Assembly: GCA_019752045.1 (NCBI GenBank)
Contig: JAIEMP010000004.1
Span: 124,001 to 188,000, forward strand
DNA length: 64,000 bases
From: Chitinophagaceae bacterium
Lineage (GTDB): Bacteria > Bacteroidota > Bacteroidia > Chitinophagales > Chitinophagaceae
Direction of reading: 5' to 3'
Shown here: one piece after another, positions 1 to 8,721 of the stretch
Numbering within the stretch: the first letter of the stretch is position 1
How the letters are laid out: each line of letters opens with the position of its first letter
The notes under the pieces: generated by a model
Databases searched by the model: none
What the model saw: only the letters and a program-made list of their open reading frames with translations
Told to the model about the DNA's origin: nothing
Program-made: the position numbers and the translations under genes

Positions 1-1077
1 GAAATTGAAAATCATGTTATTTATACTATCAACAAAGATGTTCATCCTGTTTTTCAAGTGTCTAATTTAAAGGGTGCCAAAAGTGAAACAGTTTTTTATT
101 ATTCTTCCAAATGGAACTTCTATCATACTGTAAAACAACTTGCCAAGTTGCTGCCTGATGAAAAGGCAATTATTGTTGCGCATGACTGGCTGGAGTTAGG
201 GATGGTGAGTCAACTTGGTTTGCAAAATCCGGTTGTTTTTTTTGTGCACGGGGATTATGAGTATTATTATCAGCTGGCTGTAAAACACTTTCGTTCCATT
301 GATGTGTTTATATGTGTATCTGCATCCATTACAAACAGACTAAAGGAGATGCTTCCTGCGGAAGCAGCGAATATTCAAAATGCCCGTTTTCCTGTGCCTT
401 ATGCCTTTAAAAGTGCTCAACGTTCAAATGTTATTTTGCAGCTAATTTTTGTTGGCAGATGCGAAGAGGCAAAAGGGTATTACCTGCTGACGGAAATAGA
501 ACGGAAGCTTGAAGATTTGGGAGTAAAAGTTGCATGGCATATAGCCGGTGAAGGCTCTGATCAGCCTCATAATCAGGTTTGCTGGCCAGCTGATTCAGAT
601 GTTTATTTTTATGGTAAAGTATCGCAAAGTGAACTGTCTCAACTTCTTCTTAAAGTGGATCTGCTTGTGTTGCCATCCCTTGCAGAGGGGATGCCTGTTT
701 CTATTGTTGAAGCAATGAAGGCAGAGGTTGTACCTATTGTAAATAATCTACCCGGAGGGATACAAGAGATTGTTATTAATGGAACAACGGGGTATAAAAT
801 CGATCAGAACTTACCTGCTGAATTTGCAATTATTATTAAACAATTAAATGAAGATCAAGACTTGCTGCATACGTTGCGAAAAGAAGCGGCGTCGGTTGCC
901 AATCGTTTATTTGATCCTTTGCTTAATACAAATTCGATAGAGGCAATTTTATTACAATCTCTCCTTCAAAATAAGTCTAAAAGCTCATTTAAAACATATG
1001 GAAGCCGGTTAGATCAAAGATGGATTCCTAATGTTTTTGTAAACTGGGTGCGGATTGTTTTTCGTTCCTTTAAATGA
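1..1077 (+). CDS. Glycosyltransferase family 4 protein, 5' end outside the window
   Basis: The frame is open from base 1, so the gene begins upstream; the GTG at 58 is only the first in-window candidate start. The C-terminal half has a GT-B fold donor domain: the segment LIFVGRCEEAKG (about 430-470) opens the nucleotide-sugar domain, and EGMPVSIVEAM (about 685-720) is the E-x7-E type motif of GT4 retaining enzymes. It probably transfers a sugar from a nucleotide donor to a lipid-linked glycan on the cytoplasmic face of the inner membrane. It is the first of a long plus-strand series of glycosyltransferase genes. Donor and acceptor cannot be told from the sequence. Confidence 0.85.
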   Translation, partial: EIENHVIYTINKDVHPVFQVSNLKGAKSETVFYYSSKWNFYHTVKQLAKLLPDEKAIIVAHDWLELGMVSQLGLQNPVVFFVHGDYEYYYQLAVKHFRSIDVFICVSASITNRLKEMLPAEAANIQNARFPVPYAFKSAQRSNVILQLIFVGRCEEAKGYYLLTEIERKLEDLGVKVAWHIAGEGSDQPHNQVCWPADSDVYFYGKVSQSELSQLLLKVDLLVLPSLAEGMPVSIVEAMKAEVVPIVNNLPGGIQEIVINGTTGYKIDQNLPAEFAIIIKQLNEDQDLLHTLRKEAASVANRLFDPLLNTNSIEAILLQSLLQNKSKSSFKTYGSRLDQRWIPNVFVNWVRIVFRSFK

Positions 1078-1121
1078 GATAATTGGTTTTTTGATAGAAT
1101 TACTAAAGAACTAAACAGATA

Positions 1122-1979
1122 ATGGAAACTCCTTTTTTTTCTGTTTTAATGACGGCCTTTAACCGAGAGCAATATATTGCTGAGGCGATTGAAAGTGTTC
1201 TGGTGCAGAACTATACCAGTTTTGAGTTGATTATTTGTGATGATTGTTCAACTGATAACAGCTTTTCTATTATCCAATCTTATGCAGAAAAGGATGAACG
1301 TATTAAAGTTCACCGAGGGGAAAAAAATATCGGTCAGTTTCCAAACAGGAATAAAGCCGCTTCTCTGGCAATAGGGCATTTGCTTGTATTTGCCGATTCT
1401 GATGACAGCTTGAAGCCTGATGCACTGCATTATCTTTCAAAAGTCTACAGCGAGCATCCTAATGCTGATTTTTGGCTGGTTTATTATGGTAAAGCAGAAC
1501 GCCCTTTATTCTTGGAGTCGAAGGCTGCAATTGATAAGCATTTTTTTGAACAGGGCTTTCTTCATATCGGGCCTGGAGGTACTGTTATTACAAAGAAGCT
1601 ATTTGATGAAATTGGAGGCTTCCCCACTAAGTATGGGCCGGCAGGTGATATGTTTTATAATGTTAAAGCTGCAAGTAATGGTAGCGTATTGTTACTACCA
1701 TATATTTATTCCAATTACAGAAGACATGAAGGGCAAGAATTGAATAATCCGTTTTCTTATTTGTATAATACCTATAACTATTATAATGATTTATTGAGAC
1801 TACCTGAGATCCCATTAAGTTTCGAGGAGCGAGAATTTTTATCATTGAAGAGCAAACGACGTTTTGTAGTAAATACTTTCATGTATTTTGTTAAAACTGG
1901 AAATCTTTACCAAACATTAAAAGCTTTTTATTTGGCCCGCTTCGGGTTTAAAGATTTTATTAAAGGAATTATTCATTAA
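1122..1979 (+). CDS. Glycosyltransferase family 2 protein
   Basis: 285 residues with a GT-A fold. The N-terminus has the GT2 signature (VLMTAFNRE near residues 8-16), the UDP-binding acidic pair D40-D41 in ICDDCSTDN, and a DxD-like metal site DSDD at 92-95. An inverting transfer of a sugar to a growing polysaccharide is the usual role of the family. The ATG at 1122 follows an A-rich leader. The stop TAA shares one base with the ATG of the next gene, so the two are probably translationally coupled. Substrate unknown. Confidence 0.9.
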   Translation: METPFFSVLMTAFNREQYIAEAIESVLVQNYTSFELIICDDCSTDNSFSIIQSYAEKDERIKVHRGEKNIGQFPNRNKAASLAIGHLLVFADSDDSLKPDALHYLSKVYSEHPNADFWLVYYGKAERPLFLESKAAIDKHFFEQGFLHIGPGGTVITKKLFDEIGGFPTKYGPAGDMFYNVKAASNGSVLLLPYIYSNYRRHEGQELNNPFSYLYNTYNYYNDLLRLPEIPLSFEEREFLSLKSKRRFVVNTFMYFVKTGNLYQTLKAFYLARFGFKDFIKGIIH

Positions 1980-3328
1980 TGAAAGTTATACATGTTCTTA
2001 CTCATTTTATGCCAGATCAGGTAGCTGGAACAGAGATGTATGTATACGCATTGCAGTCGTATTTGCAGAAAATTGGATTTACAGGAGCTGTTTTAATACC
2101 TGATTATAAATTGAATCAAACTTCAGAATATTTTTATCGTGATATAAGAGTTATTCAATATCCCGAAAATGACAAACCAGGTCCGTTAATAATAAAAGGA
2201 CTTGATTCGCCTGAAGGATTAAGTTTATTTAAGAAACTATTAGAATATGAAAGACCTGATATTGTTCATTTTCATGAAATATCTGGAAGTAACGGGATAA
2301 CAATGAATCATATTGAAGCGGCAAATGAGTTAAACATACCGGTTTTTTTAACGATGCACCTGGTAGGTTATATATGTAATACGGGAACTCTATTAAAAAA
2401 CGGAGTAAAAAAGTGCAATGGGTCAATAGCTTCATCAACCTGCACTTCATGTTCTTTAGTTGCAAAAGGATTACCGGTTCCTGCAGCAAATATTATCGCA
2501 AGTTTATCAAGAATCATAAATGCAACAGGTTTTAAAACATATAAGATAAATCATAAGGTTATGACTGCATTGTCTTTTGCTGAAGTTATAAGCCGACAGA
2601 AGGAACGTTTACAAAAGTTAAATATACTATGTGATAAAATAATTGTATTGAATAGCTGGTTTAATAAAATGTTATACACTAACGGAATTGCACAAAAAAA
2701 GCTAGTAATAATATCTCAGGCTCTACCTTTTGAATACGAAAATATTAAACCCAGTTCACCTGCCTTGCTCTATAAAGGCAAGCTAAAAATTATATTTGTT
2801 GGTCGTGTATACAAAGCCAAAGGCTTACACCTTCTTCTTAGTGCGTTAGCTAATATTGATCCTAATTTTTATGTTCTTGATATCTATGGTCCTTCAAATG
2901 ATATTGAATACCAAAATGAGTGTGTAAAAATAATTGGAAGTAATACTTCAATACAATGGAATGGAATTATTCCTCCAGGCGAAACAGTTGGTGTAATTAA
3001 AAAGTACGATTTAATGTGTTTGCCATCTACGGTTACTGAAATGAGCCCTTTAGTAATACAGGAGGCATTTGCAGCAGGTGTACCTGTTCTTGCTAGCGAT
3101 GTATACGGTAATGCCGAACCTATAAAACACAATGTAAACGGTTTGTTGTTTCGCTTTAAAGATATTTCTTCACTAAAAGAACAACTATTGCGATGCATTA
3201 ATGAACCGGCACTTTTGCAGGAATTAAAAATGAATATAATGCCGCCACGGAGTTTTAGAGAAGTGGGAGATGCGTATGCCGACTTATATAACGAAGTGCT
3301 TTTTAAAAAAGAGAAAGATCATCACTAA
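1979..3328 (+). CDS. Glycosyltransferase family 4 protein
   Basis: 449 residues, GT-B fold. The N-terminal acceptor domain starts HVLTHFMPDQVAGTE, and the C-terminal donor domain has IIFVGRVYKAKGLHLL and the EMSPLVIQEAFAAG motif with the two GT4 glutamates. A cysteine-rich stretch (CNGS...CTSCS, about 144-158) lies in the acceptor domain and resembles one seen in some GT4 proteins with long N-terminal lobes. The gene overlaps its upstream neighbour by one base. By eye it is more AT-rich than the genes around it, with many ATA and AAT codons, which may mark separate acquisition of this cassette. The downstream 200 bp hold repeats, so an operon may end here. Confidence 0.88.
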   Translation: MKVIHVLTHFMPDQVAGTEMYVYALQSYLQKIGFTGAVLIPDYKLNQTSEYFYRDIRVIQYPENDKPGPLIIKGLDSPEGLSLFKKLLEYERPDIVHFHEISGSNGITMNHIEAANELNIPVFLTMHLVGYICNTGTLLKNGVKKCNGSIASSTCTSCSLVAKGLPVPAANIIASLSRIINATGFKTYKINHKVMTALSFAEVISRQKERLQKLNILCDKIIVLNSWFNKMLYTNGIAQKKLVIISQALPFEYENIKPSSPALLYKGKLKIIFVGRVYKAKGLHLLLSALANIDPNFYVLDIYGPSNDIEYQNECVKIIGSNTSIQWNGIIPPGETVGVIKKYDLMCLPSTVTEMSPLVIQEAFAAGVPVLASDVYGNAEPIKHNVNGLLFRFKDISSLKEQLLRCINEPALLQELKMNIMPPRSFREVGDAYADLYNEVLFKKEKDHH

Positions 3329-3536
3329 CGTCATTTCGAATGCAGCCTGAGAAATTTTACATATTACACGCTTTTTATGGCGGAATGAGAAATCTTAACG
3401 TTTCGGAGCAGGTAGTAAGAATAAGATTTCTGAGTCGTGGATCTGTCACGCTTATTGCATGACCCCACTCCTTCCCCGCCTGAACGGACAGGCAGGGAAA
3501 TGACGGCCATCATTCAACATTCAGTTTATAAAATTT
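3329..3536. repeat. Intergenic repeats: CGTCATTTCGA-type unit plus GC-rich palindrome
   Basis: The 208-bp gap holds no gene. At 3329-3358 is a unit beginning CGTCATTTCGAATGCAGC and running into GAGAAAT, also present at 38616-38640. At 3472-3499 is a GC-rich inverted repeat with arms TTCCCCGCCTG and CAGGCAGGGAA (one mismatch) and a 6-base loop. It resembles the palindromes found in the tRNA copies and inside cobT in this window. No T-run follows it, so it is not a typical intrinsic terminator. Confidence 0.7.
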
Positions 3537-4559
3537 ATGCGGATATTAATAGTCATGGATCCCGGTATTCTTGTTCCGCCAAAAGGTTACGGCGGGCATG
3601 AGCGTTTAGTATACATGTTTGCAAAAGAATATGCAAGACTGGGGCACGAAGTACATTTGCTTGTAACAGCAGGTTCAGTTGTAGAAGGCTGTACTGTGCA
3701 TCCGTTTGGGAAAGAAGGGTTCCCGCCAAAAAAATGGGATGCCCGTATAGCTATCCCCACTGCATGGAAATTTTTATGGAAACACCGGAATCAGTTTGAT
3801 TTGATTCACAACTTTGGGCGATTGGCCTATTTACTTCCTATTCTCAATCATCCCATCAAAAAGATCATGAGTTACGGAAGAACCATTGATGGGAGAAATA
3901 TTAAGACGATTAATCAGTTGCCCAACAAAAACATTGTATTCACTGCCCCAAGTGATTGGTGTGTAAATACGGGTAATACGGCCGGGCGCTGGGTAACCGT
4001 TTACAATGCCATTGACTTTAGCAGCTACACTCCCCGCACAGAAGTGCCGGCTGATGCGCCACTTATTTTTTTAAGCAGGCTCGAAAAACTCAAAGGTGCA
4101 CACGAAGCCATTCAGATTGCTTTGCAAACCAATGAAAAATTAATTCTGGCAGGAAATATTTCACCTTTAAAAGAAGAGCAGGAATATTATAAAAATGAAA
4201 TTGAACCGTTCATCGACGGAAAACAGATTGTTTATGTAGGAACATTGGATGATGAAGGAAAGAATAAATATCTGGGCCAGGCAAAAGCAATGTTGTTTCC
4301 TGCAAGAACCGGTGAAGCATTCGGAATGGTAATGGCAGAAGCAATGGCTTGCGGAACTCCTGTACTTGCTTATAATCATGCAGCCATGCCGGAGGTAGTT
4401 ACAGATGCTGTTACAGGATTTATTATAGAAAATGCTGAAGAAATGAAGCTGGCACTTAAAAAAATCAGCACGTTAAACAGAAATACAGTTCGTAAAGTAG
4501 CCGAAGCATCTTTTGATGTGAAAGTGTTAGCCGCAAAATATTTAAATCTATTTCAATGA
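3537..4559 (+). CDS. Glycosyltransferase family 4 protein
   Basis: 340 residues. The N-terminus has the glycine-rich loop VPPKGYGGHERL (about 13-24), typical of GT4 acceptor domains. The donor domain has IFLSRLEKLKGAHEAI and ends in GEAFGMVMAEAMACGTPV, the conserved E-x7-E region. The family makes retaining glycosidic links with nucleotide sugars at the cytoplasmic membrane. It starts after a repeat-containing gap and overlaps the next gene by 4 bases (ATGA), so it probably heads a new coupled group within the polysaccharide locus. Sugar specificity unknown. Confidence 0.9.
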   Translation: MRILIVMDPGILVPPKGYGGHERLVYMFAKEYARLGHEVHLLVTAGSVVEGCTVHPFGKEGFPPKKWDARIAIPTAWKFLWKHRNQFDLIHNFGRLAYLLPILNHPIKKIMSYGRTIDGRNIKTINQLPNKNIVFTAPSDWCVNTGNTAGRWVTVYNAIDFSSYTPRTEVPADAPLIFLSRLEKLKGAHEAIQIALQTNEKLILAGNISPLKEEQEYYKNEIEPFIDGKQIVYVGTLDDEGKNKYLGQAKAMLFPARTGEAFGMVMAEAMACGTPVLAYNHAAMPEVVTDAVTGFIIENAEEMKLALKKISTLNRNTVRKVAEASFDVKVLAAKYLNLFQ

Positions 4560-5314
4560 CGCATCCGTTAAATACATTTTTTGATAAAGTATTTATTATT
4601 TCTATCAAGCGAAATGAACAACGATTACAATCTTTTTTGCAACAGAACCCCGATTTAAAAGTAGAAATATTTGATGGGGTTGATGGCAGGATGCTTTTCC
4701 CTGAAATTGATCAGGTATTCAAATTTCCATTATATTTTTTTGAACAAAATAAGTTGTCATATGAAAGGTGTAAACGATGGAATAAAGGACAGTTAGGTTG
4801 TGCAATGAGTAATCTTTTTTTGCAGAAAAAAATAGTAAGTGAACAGATAGGCAAAGCATTAATAATGGAAGATGATGCATTTATTAAAACTGAATCGCTA
4901 CTTTTTTTTCAAAAAGCGTTGCTTGAACTGCCTAAAGATTGGGATCTGTTTTATATGGGTTATAATCCTCCTTCCCGTTGGTCGGAAAACCTATTTACCC
5001 GCCAGCTTTTAAGAATAAAACATTTCATCAAGCCAGCTTTTTCTGAAGGGTTGTCTTCGGGTGCTTTAGGGAAACGTTACTTTTCGGAGTCATTTTCTTC
5101 ACATTTAAACAAGCCCGGAATTTATGGAGGTACACATGGTTATGCATTAAGTTATGAGGGAGCAAAAAAAATTCTTACAATTGATACTCCATTACAGTTT
5201 GGTTTTGATACTACATTAATGTACGCAAATTATCATAAGCTGTTAAATAGTTATTCGCTTAAAAAGCCACTCATTATTCCCAATTCTGATTTTGTAACTA
5301 GTTTAATTAATTAA
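4556..5314 (+). CDS. Glycosyltransferase family 25 (LPS-type) protein
   Basis: 252 residues. The N-terminal signature FDKVFIISIKRNEQRLQSF and the later GKALIMEDDAFI acidic motif are characteristic of the GT25 family, which includes LPS galactosyltransferases such as LpsA/LgtB. Further on, GTHGYALSYEGAKKIL is the family's C-terminal conserved patch. It overlaps the upstream GT4 by 4 bases and lies 6 bases before the FkbM methyltransferase gene, consistent with one transcript. Role inferred: side-chain decoration of a surface glycan. Donor sugar not predictable. Confidence 0.85.
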   Translation: MTHPLNTFFDKVFIISIKRNEQRLQSFLQQNPDLKVEIFDGVDGRMLFPEIDQVFKFPLYFFEQNKLSYERCKRWNKGQLGCAMSNLFLQKKIVSEQIGKALIMEDDAFIKTESLLFFQKALLELPKDWDLFYMGYNPPSRWSENLFTRQLLRIKHFIKPAFSEGLSSGALGKRYFSESFSSHLNKPGIYGGTHGYALSYEGAKKILTIDTPLQFGFDTTLMYANYHKLLNSYSLKKPLIIPNSDFVTSLIN

Positions 5315-5320
5315 TCATTT

Positions 5321-6052
5321 ATGAAAACCCAAATCATTCTTCTCTTCAAATACATGCACCGGTTTGGAGTTGTAAAAGGCTTCCTCCTATTTATACAGTT
5401 AAGATATATAAACAAAGAAGAAATCTATCTGAGTGAATTTGGAAAAGTTCATTTACGAAGAAACACAAGTGATTTTGATGTGTTTAATCAAGTGATGGTT
5501 TCGAAAGAATACGACCTGGCTTTGCCGGATAATCCTGCCTTTATAATCGACGGAGGGGCTAATATCGGGCTTACATCAATGTATCTCTCACATAAATACC
5601 CACATGCTACAATTGTTTCAATAGAACCGGACGAAAAAAATTTTTTACAGCTAAAGAAAAATACTGCAGGCTATTTAAATATTCAGCCGCTTAAAAAAGC
5701 GCTTTGGGGTAAAGAAGAAAATGTATATATATCAAACAGCAATTCAGCCGATTCGCACACAGTTAACAATAACGACAAAGGAGTAGTAACTGAAACAGTT
5801 ACTGTTTCATCTTTATTAAATGAATACAAATACGGTATTGTTGACCTTCTCAAAATGGATGTTGAAGGCGCCGAAAAAGAAATCTTTGAAACTCTTCCAT
5901 TAGATTGGCTGTCTAAAGTTAAGGTGCTGGCAATTGAAGTGCACGATCGGTTTAAGCTGGGTTGTGCAATGAGTGTATTTAAAGCGTTAACTGATTACAA
6001 ATACACGCTTGCAATAAAAGGAGAGCTTTTAATCATTCATTTTTTACATTAA
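5321..6052 (+). CDS. FkbM family SAM-dependent methyltransferase
   Basis: 243 residues. It carries the SAM-binding motif I segment FIIDGGANIGLTSMYLS (about 70-86), the acidic motif II IVSIEPDEKN, and the FkbM hallmark LLKMDVEGAEKEIFE (about 185-199). FkbM proteins in polysaccharide loci usually O-methylate a sugar hydroxyl. The gene follows the GT25 gene by 6 bases. Downstream is a 130-bp gap with a degraded acyltransferase start. The predicted function is methyl capping or modification of the glycan; the position of methylation is unknown. Confidence 0.88.
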   Translation: MKTQIILLFKYMHRFGVVKGFLLFIQLRYINKEEIYLSEFGKVHLRRNTSDFDVFNQVMVSKEYDLALPDNPAFIIDGGANIGLTSMYLSHKYPHATIVSIEPDEKNFLQLKKNTAGYLNIQPLKKALWGKEENVYISNSNSADSHTVNNNDKGVVTETVTVSSLLNEYKYGIVDLLKMDVEGAEKEIFETLPLDWLSKVKVLAIEVHDRFKLGCAMSVFKALTDYKYTLAIKGELLIIHFLH

Positions 6053-6063
6053 ATCACTGCTGT

Positions 6064-6141
6064 TTGAAGGACCAACTGTTTTTTGACCGACTGGATGTTT
6101 ATCGTTTTGTTGCAGTAGCATTTGTATTGATTTCACATTGA
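6064..6141 (+). pseudogene. Remnant of an acyltransferase 3 (OafA-like) gene, N-terminus only
   Basis: A 25-codon open stretch from TTG 6064 to TGA 6141 reads MKDQLFFDRLDVYRF followed by VAVAFVLISH. The segment F-x-R-L-D-x-x-R-F-x-A-V-x-x-V-x-x-S-H matches the start of membrane acyltransferase family 3 proteins, where SHW usually follows. Here the TGA replaces the Trp codon and no family sequence follows before the next gene at 6185. This looks like the leftover of a deleted O-acetyltransferase gene. Call rests on pattern recognition of a short peptide. Confidence 0.55.
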
Positions 6142-6184
6142 TTCAAGTTTATAATAAGGAATGTCATTATTGGCGAATTAGAGA

Positions 6185-7423
6185 ATGCATTCAAGAAAAA
6201 TAGTTTTAATTTCTTCCGGTCAGCCTTCTGCTAATCCCCGGCTAGTGAAAGAAGCTGTATCATTATTCAACAACGGTTATCATGTAAAAGTGATTTACTG
6301 TTCTTTATCTCCTTGGGCTGATATATTTGATAAAGAACTTTTTCAGAGATATGCTCAAATTGAATGGATCAAAGCGGGCTCACATCCTGTAAACCAAAAA
6401 GAGGCCTATCTTTTTGCCAGGTTACGAATGAAATATTTTGATGTGGTCTTTCGTTTGCTTGGTCATAGGTTTGATGCAGCCATCAAATCAATGGTGTTAT
6501 ACAGTCAGGAGCTGCTGCAAACTGCAATAAAACAGAAAGCAGATATTTACATTGGTCATAACCTGGGAGCCTTGCCTGCTGTTGTTAAAGCGGCCCGATT
6601 TCATGGAGCAAAAGCAGGGTTTGATTTTGAAGACTTTCACAGAGGTGAAGCCGAAGAAGGATCACCTGAAATGATGAAAACAAGGATGATTGAAGAAAAG
6701 TATGTGGCAATGCTTGATTATTTTTCTGCAGCCAGTCCGCTGATTGAGAAAGCATACAATCAGCTCTTCCCAGCCATTCCTTCGTTAACCATTAATAACT
6801 GTTTTCCTTCAGCCTATGCTGTGTCTGAAATAAAGGAGCCGGATAGCCGGGTATTAAAACTTTTTTGGTTTTCGCAAACCATTGGTAAAAAACGTGGTCT
6901 TGAAATTGTGTTACAAGCTATGAGTTTGTTAGAGAAAAATATTGTTACCCTTACACTTCTTGGAAATTGCACAGTCGAAATGAAAATGTATTTTACAGCA
7001 CTTACACAACAGTTGAACTTAGCGCCTGAACAATTAATTTTTGTTTCGCCTGTAAAAGAGGGAGAACTTGTCGAGATTGCGGCTGCACATCATATTGGTA
7101 TTGCAACTGAGTTGCCGCATATCGCAAACAGAGAGCTTTGTCTTACAAACAAACTATTTATTTATTTGCTTGCAGGAAATGCAATTTTGTTTTCAAATAC
7201 AAAAGCACAAGAACATTTTTTTAATAACTACCCTACTGTGGGATCTTTATTTGATGCAGAAAATGTACAGGCATTAAAAAAGGTATTGGAGAATTATATA
7301 CTAAATCCTCACTTACTGCATGCTCAAAGAAAGCAGGCATTAAAATTGGGAAAGGAAAAAATGAACTGGGATGAAGAACAACTTGTGTTTTTAAACAACA
7401 TCGAAAAACTATTACAGCATTAA
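6185..7423 (+). CDS. Glycosyltransferase, GT-B fold (GT4-like)
   Basis: 412 residues. It opens with IVLISSGQPSANPRLVKEA, the start of a GT-B acceptor domain seen in Bacteroidota polysaccharide loci, and contains DIYIGHNLGALPAVVKAA and GFDFEDFHRGEAEE in the interlobe region. The donor domain segment LFWFSQTIGKKRGLEIVLQAM is clear, but the C-terminal glutamate pair is less regular (GIATELPHIANRELCLTNK). The ATG start follows the acyltransferase remnant. A 29-base gap separates it from the next glycosyltransferase gene. Substrate not predictable. Confidence 0.8.
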   Translation: MHSRKIVLISSGQPSANPRLVKEAVSLFNNGYHVKVIYCSLSPWADIFDKELFQRYAQIEWIKAGSHPVNQKEAYLFARLRMKYFDVVFRLLGHRFDAAIKSMVLYSQELLQTAIKQKADIYIGHNLGALPAVVKAARFHGAKAGFDFEDFHRGEAEEGSPEMMKTRMIEEKYVAMLDYFSAASPLIEKAYNQLFPAIPSLTINNCFPSAYAVSEIKEPDSRVLKLFWFSQTIGKKRGLEIVLQAMSLLEKNIVTLTLLGNCTVEMKMYFTALTQQLNLAPEQLIFVSPVKEGELVEIAAAHHIGIATELPHIANRELCLTNKLFIYLLAGNAILFSNTKAQEHFFNNYPTVGSLFDAENVQALKKVLENYILNPHLLHAQRKQALKLGKEKMNWDEEQLVFLNNIEKLLQH

Positions 7424-7452
7424 ATAGTTATTTGTAAGAAAAAATCAATCGG

Positions 7453-8721
7453 TTGAAACGTATCCTCATCATCACCCCGCATTATCCGCCTTCCAATTTA
7501 GCAGCGGTGCACCGCAGCCGTTTGTTTGCACAGCACCTACCTGCATTTGGATGGCAACCGGTTATATTAACTGTGCATGAAAATTATTACGAAGAGGCGT
7601 TGGACTGGAACCTGCATCAACTGCTACCCGACGGTCAACGGATTGAAAAAGTAAATGCATTTACTGTAACTAAACCCAGGTTGATTGGTGATATTGGTCT
7701 GCGTGCTTTTTTTCAGCTGCGAAAAAAAGCGCTGGAGCTGGTGCAGAAAGAACAGATTGATTTTGTGTATATCCCCATTCCATCTTTTTATATTTCATTA
7801 ATTGGTCCGTACCTGCACCGCAAAACAGGCGTAAAGTATGGCATTGATTATATTGATCCATGGGTGCATCAGTTTCCGGGATCGGATAAAACATTTTCCC
7901 GTCATTGGTGGAGTACGAAGCTTGCAAAATGGCTGGAGCCTAAAGCAGTGAAACATGCTGCATTGATTACAGGGGTAGCTGAAGGTTATTATACAGCCGT
8001 GCTGGAACGCAATCCTCATTTAAAACAGAAATGTGTTACAGGCGCTATGCCTTATGGAGGTGAAGCAGCAGATCATGAAGGGTTAAAAGCATTGACGTTA
8101 AAACCATATCTGTTTCAGCAAAATAAAAAACTGCAATTCGTTTATGCAGGTGCCATGTTGCCCAAGGCTTATGCACCACTTGAAGCCATCTTTCAATCCA
8201 TTGCTGCAAACAGAGAGCAGTTTCATGAAGTTGAATTTCATTTCATCGGCACAGGGAAAACGACGCATGATGATCATGGGTATAACATCAAACCACTGGC
8301 GGAAAAATATGGTTTGTGGCAATCAGTTGTGTTTGAATATCCCAAACGTATTCCTTACCTCGATGTATTGATTCATCTCGACGCAGCAAATGCTGTATTT
8401 ATATTAGGAAGTACAGAGCCACATTACACACCATCCAAAACATACCAGGGTGTGTTGAGTAAAAAGCCGATACTGGCCGTATTGCATACACAAAGCACAG
8501 CAGTAGAAATTGTACGTTCAACCAAAGCTGGAAAAGTATTGGCGTTTAATGGTGAAGCAGGTGTAGAGGATGTAAAACAGGAGTTCAGTCAGTTGTTTAA
8601 AGAATTTGTCGCATTCAGTAACAGCTATCAACCAGAACAGGTAGATACTACCCTCTTCAATCAATACTCCGCAAAAGAAGTTACACGAAAACTTGCAACA
8701 TTGCTATCCTCAATGCAGTGA
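7453..8721 (+). CDS. Glycosyltransferase, GT-B fold
   Basis: 422 residues from a TTG start; KRILIITPHYPPSNLAAVHR is a typical GT-B N-terminus and no in-frame ATG gives it. The mid region has YIPIPSFYISLIGPYLHRK and YGIDYIDPWVHQFPGS, found in glycosyltransferases of Bacteroidota capsule loci. The donor side is LQFVYAGAMLPKAYAPLEAIF and the acceptor/donor cleft is near TPSKTYQGVLSKKPILA. The last four bases (GTGA) are shared with the GTG start of the following gene, which implies coupled translation. Likely a cytoplasmic membrane-associated sugar transferase. Confidence 0.82.
   Translation: MKRILIITPHYPPSNLAAVHRSRLFAQHLPAFGWQPVILTVHENYYEEALDWNLHQLLPDGQRIEKVNAFTVTKPRLIGDIGLRAFFQLRKKALELVQKEQIDFVYIPIPSFYISLIGPYLHRKTGVKYGIDYIDPWVHQFPGSDKTFSRHWWSTKLAKWLEPKAVKHAALITGVAEGYYTAVLERNPHLKQKCVTGAMPYGGEAADHEGLKALTLKPYLFQQNKKLQFVYAGAMLPKAYAPLEAIFQSIAANREQFHEVEFHFIGTGKTTHDDHGYNIKPLAEKYGLWQSVVFEYPKRIPYLDVLIHLDAANAVFILGSTEPHYTPSKTYQGVLSKKPILAVLHTQSTAVEIVRSTKAGKVLAFNGEAGVEDVKQEFSQLFKEFVAFSNSYQPEQVDTTLFNQYSAKEVTRKLATLLSSMQ

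Noticed and set aside
1420-1743. Second plus-strand frame inside the GT2 gene
   Set aside because: It lies wholly within a well-supported gene in another frame and has no family features.
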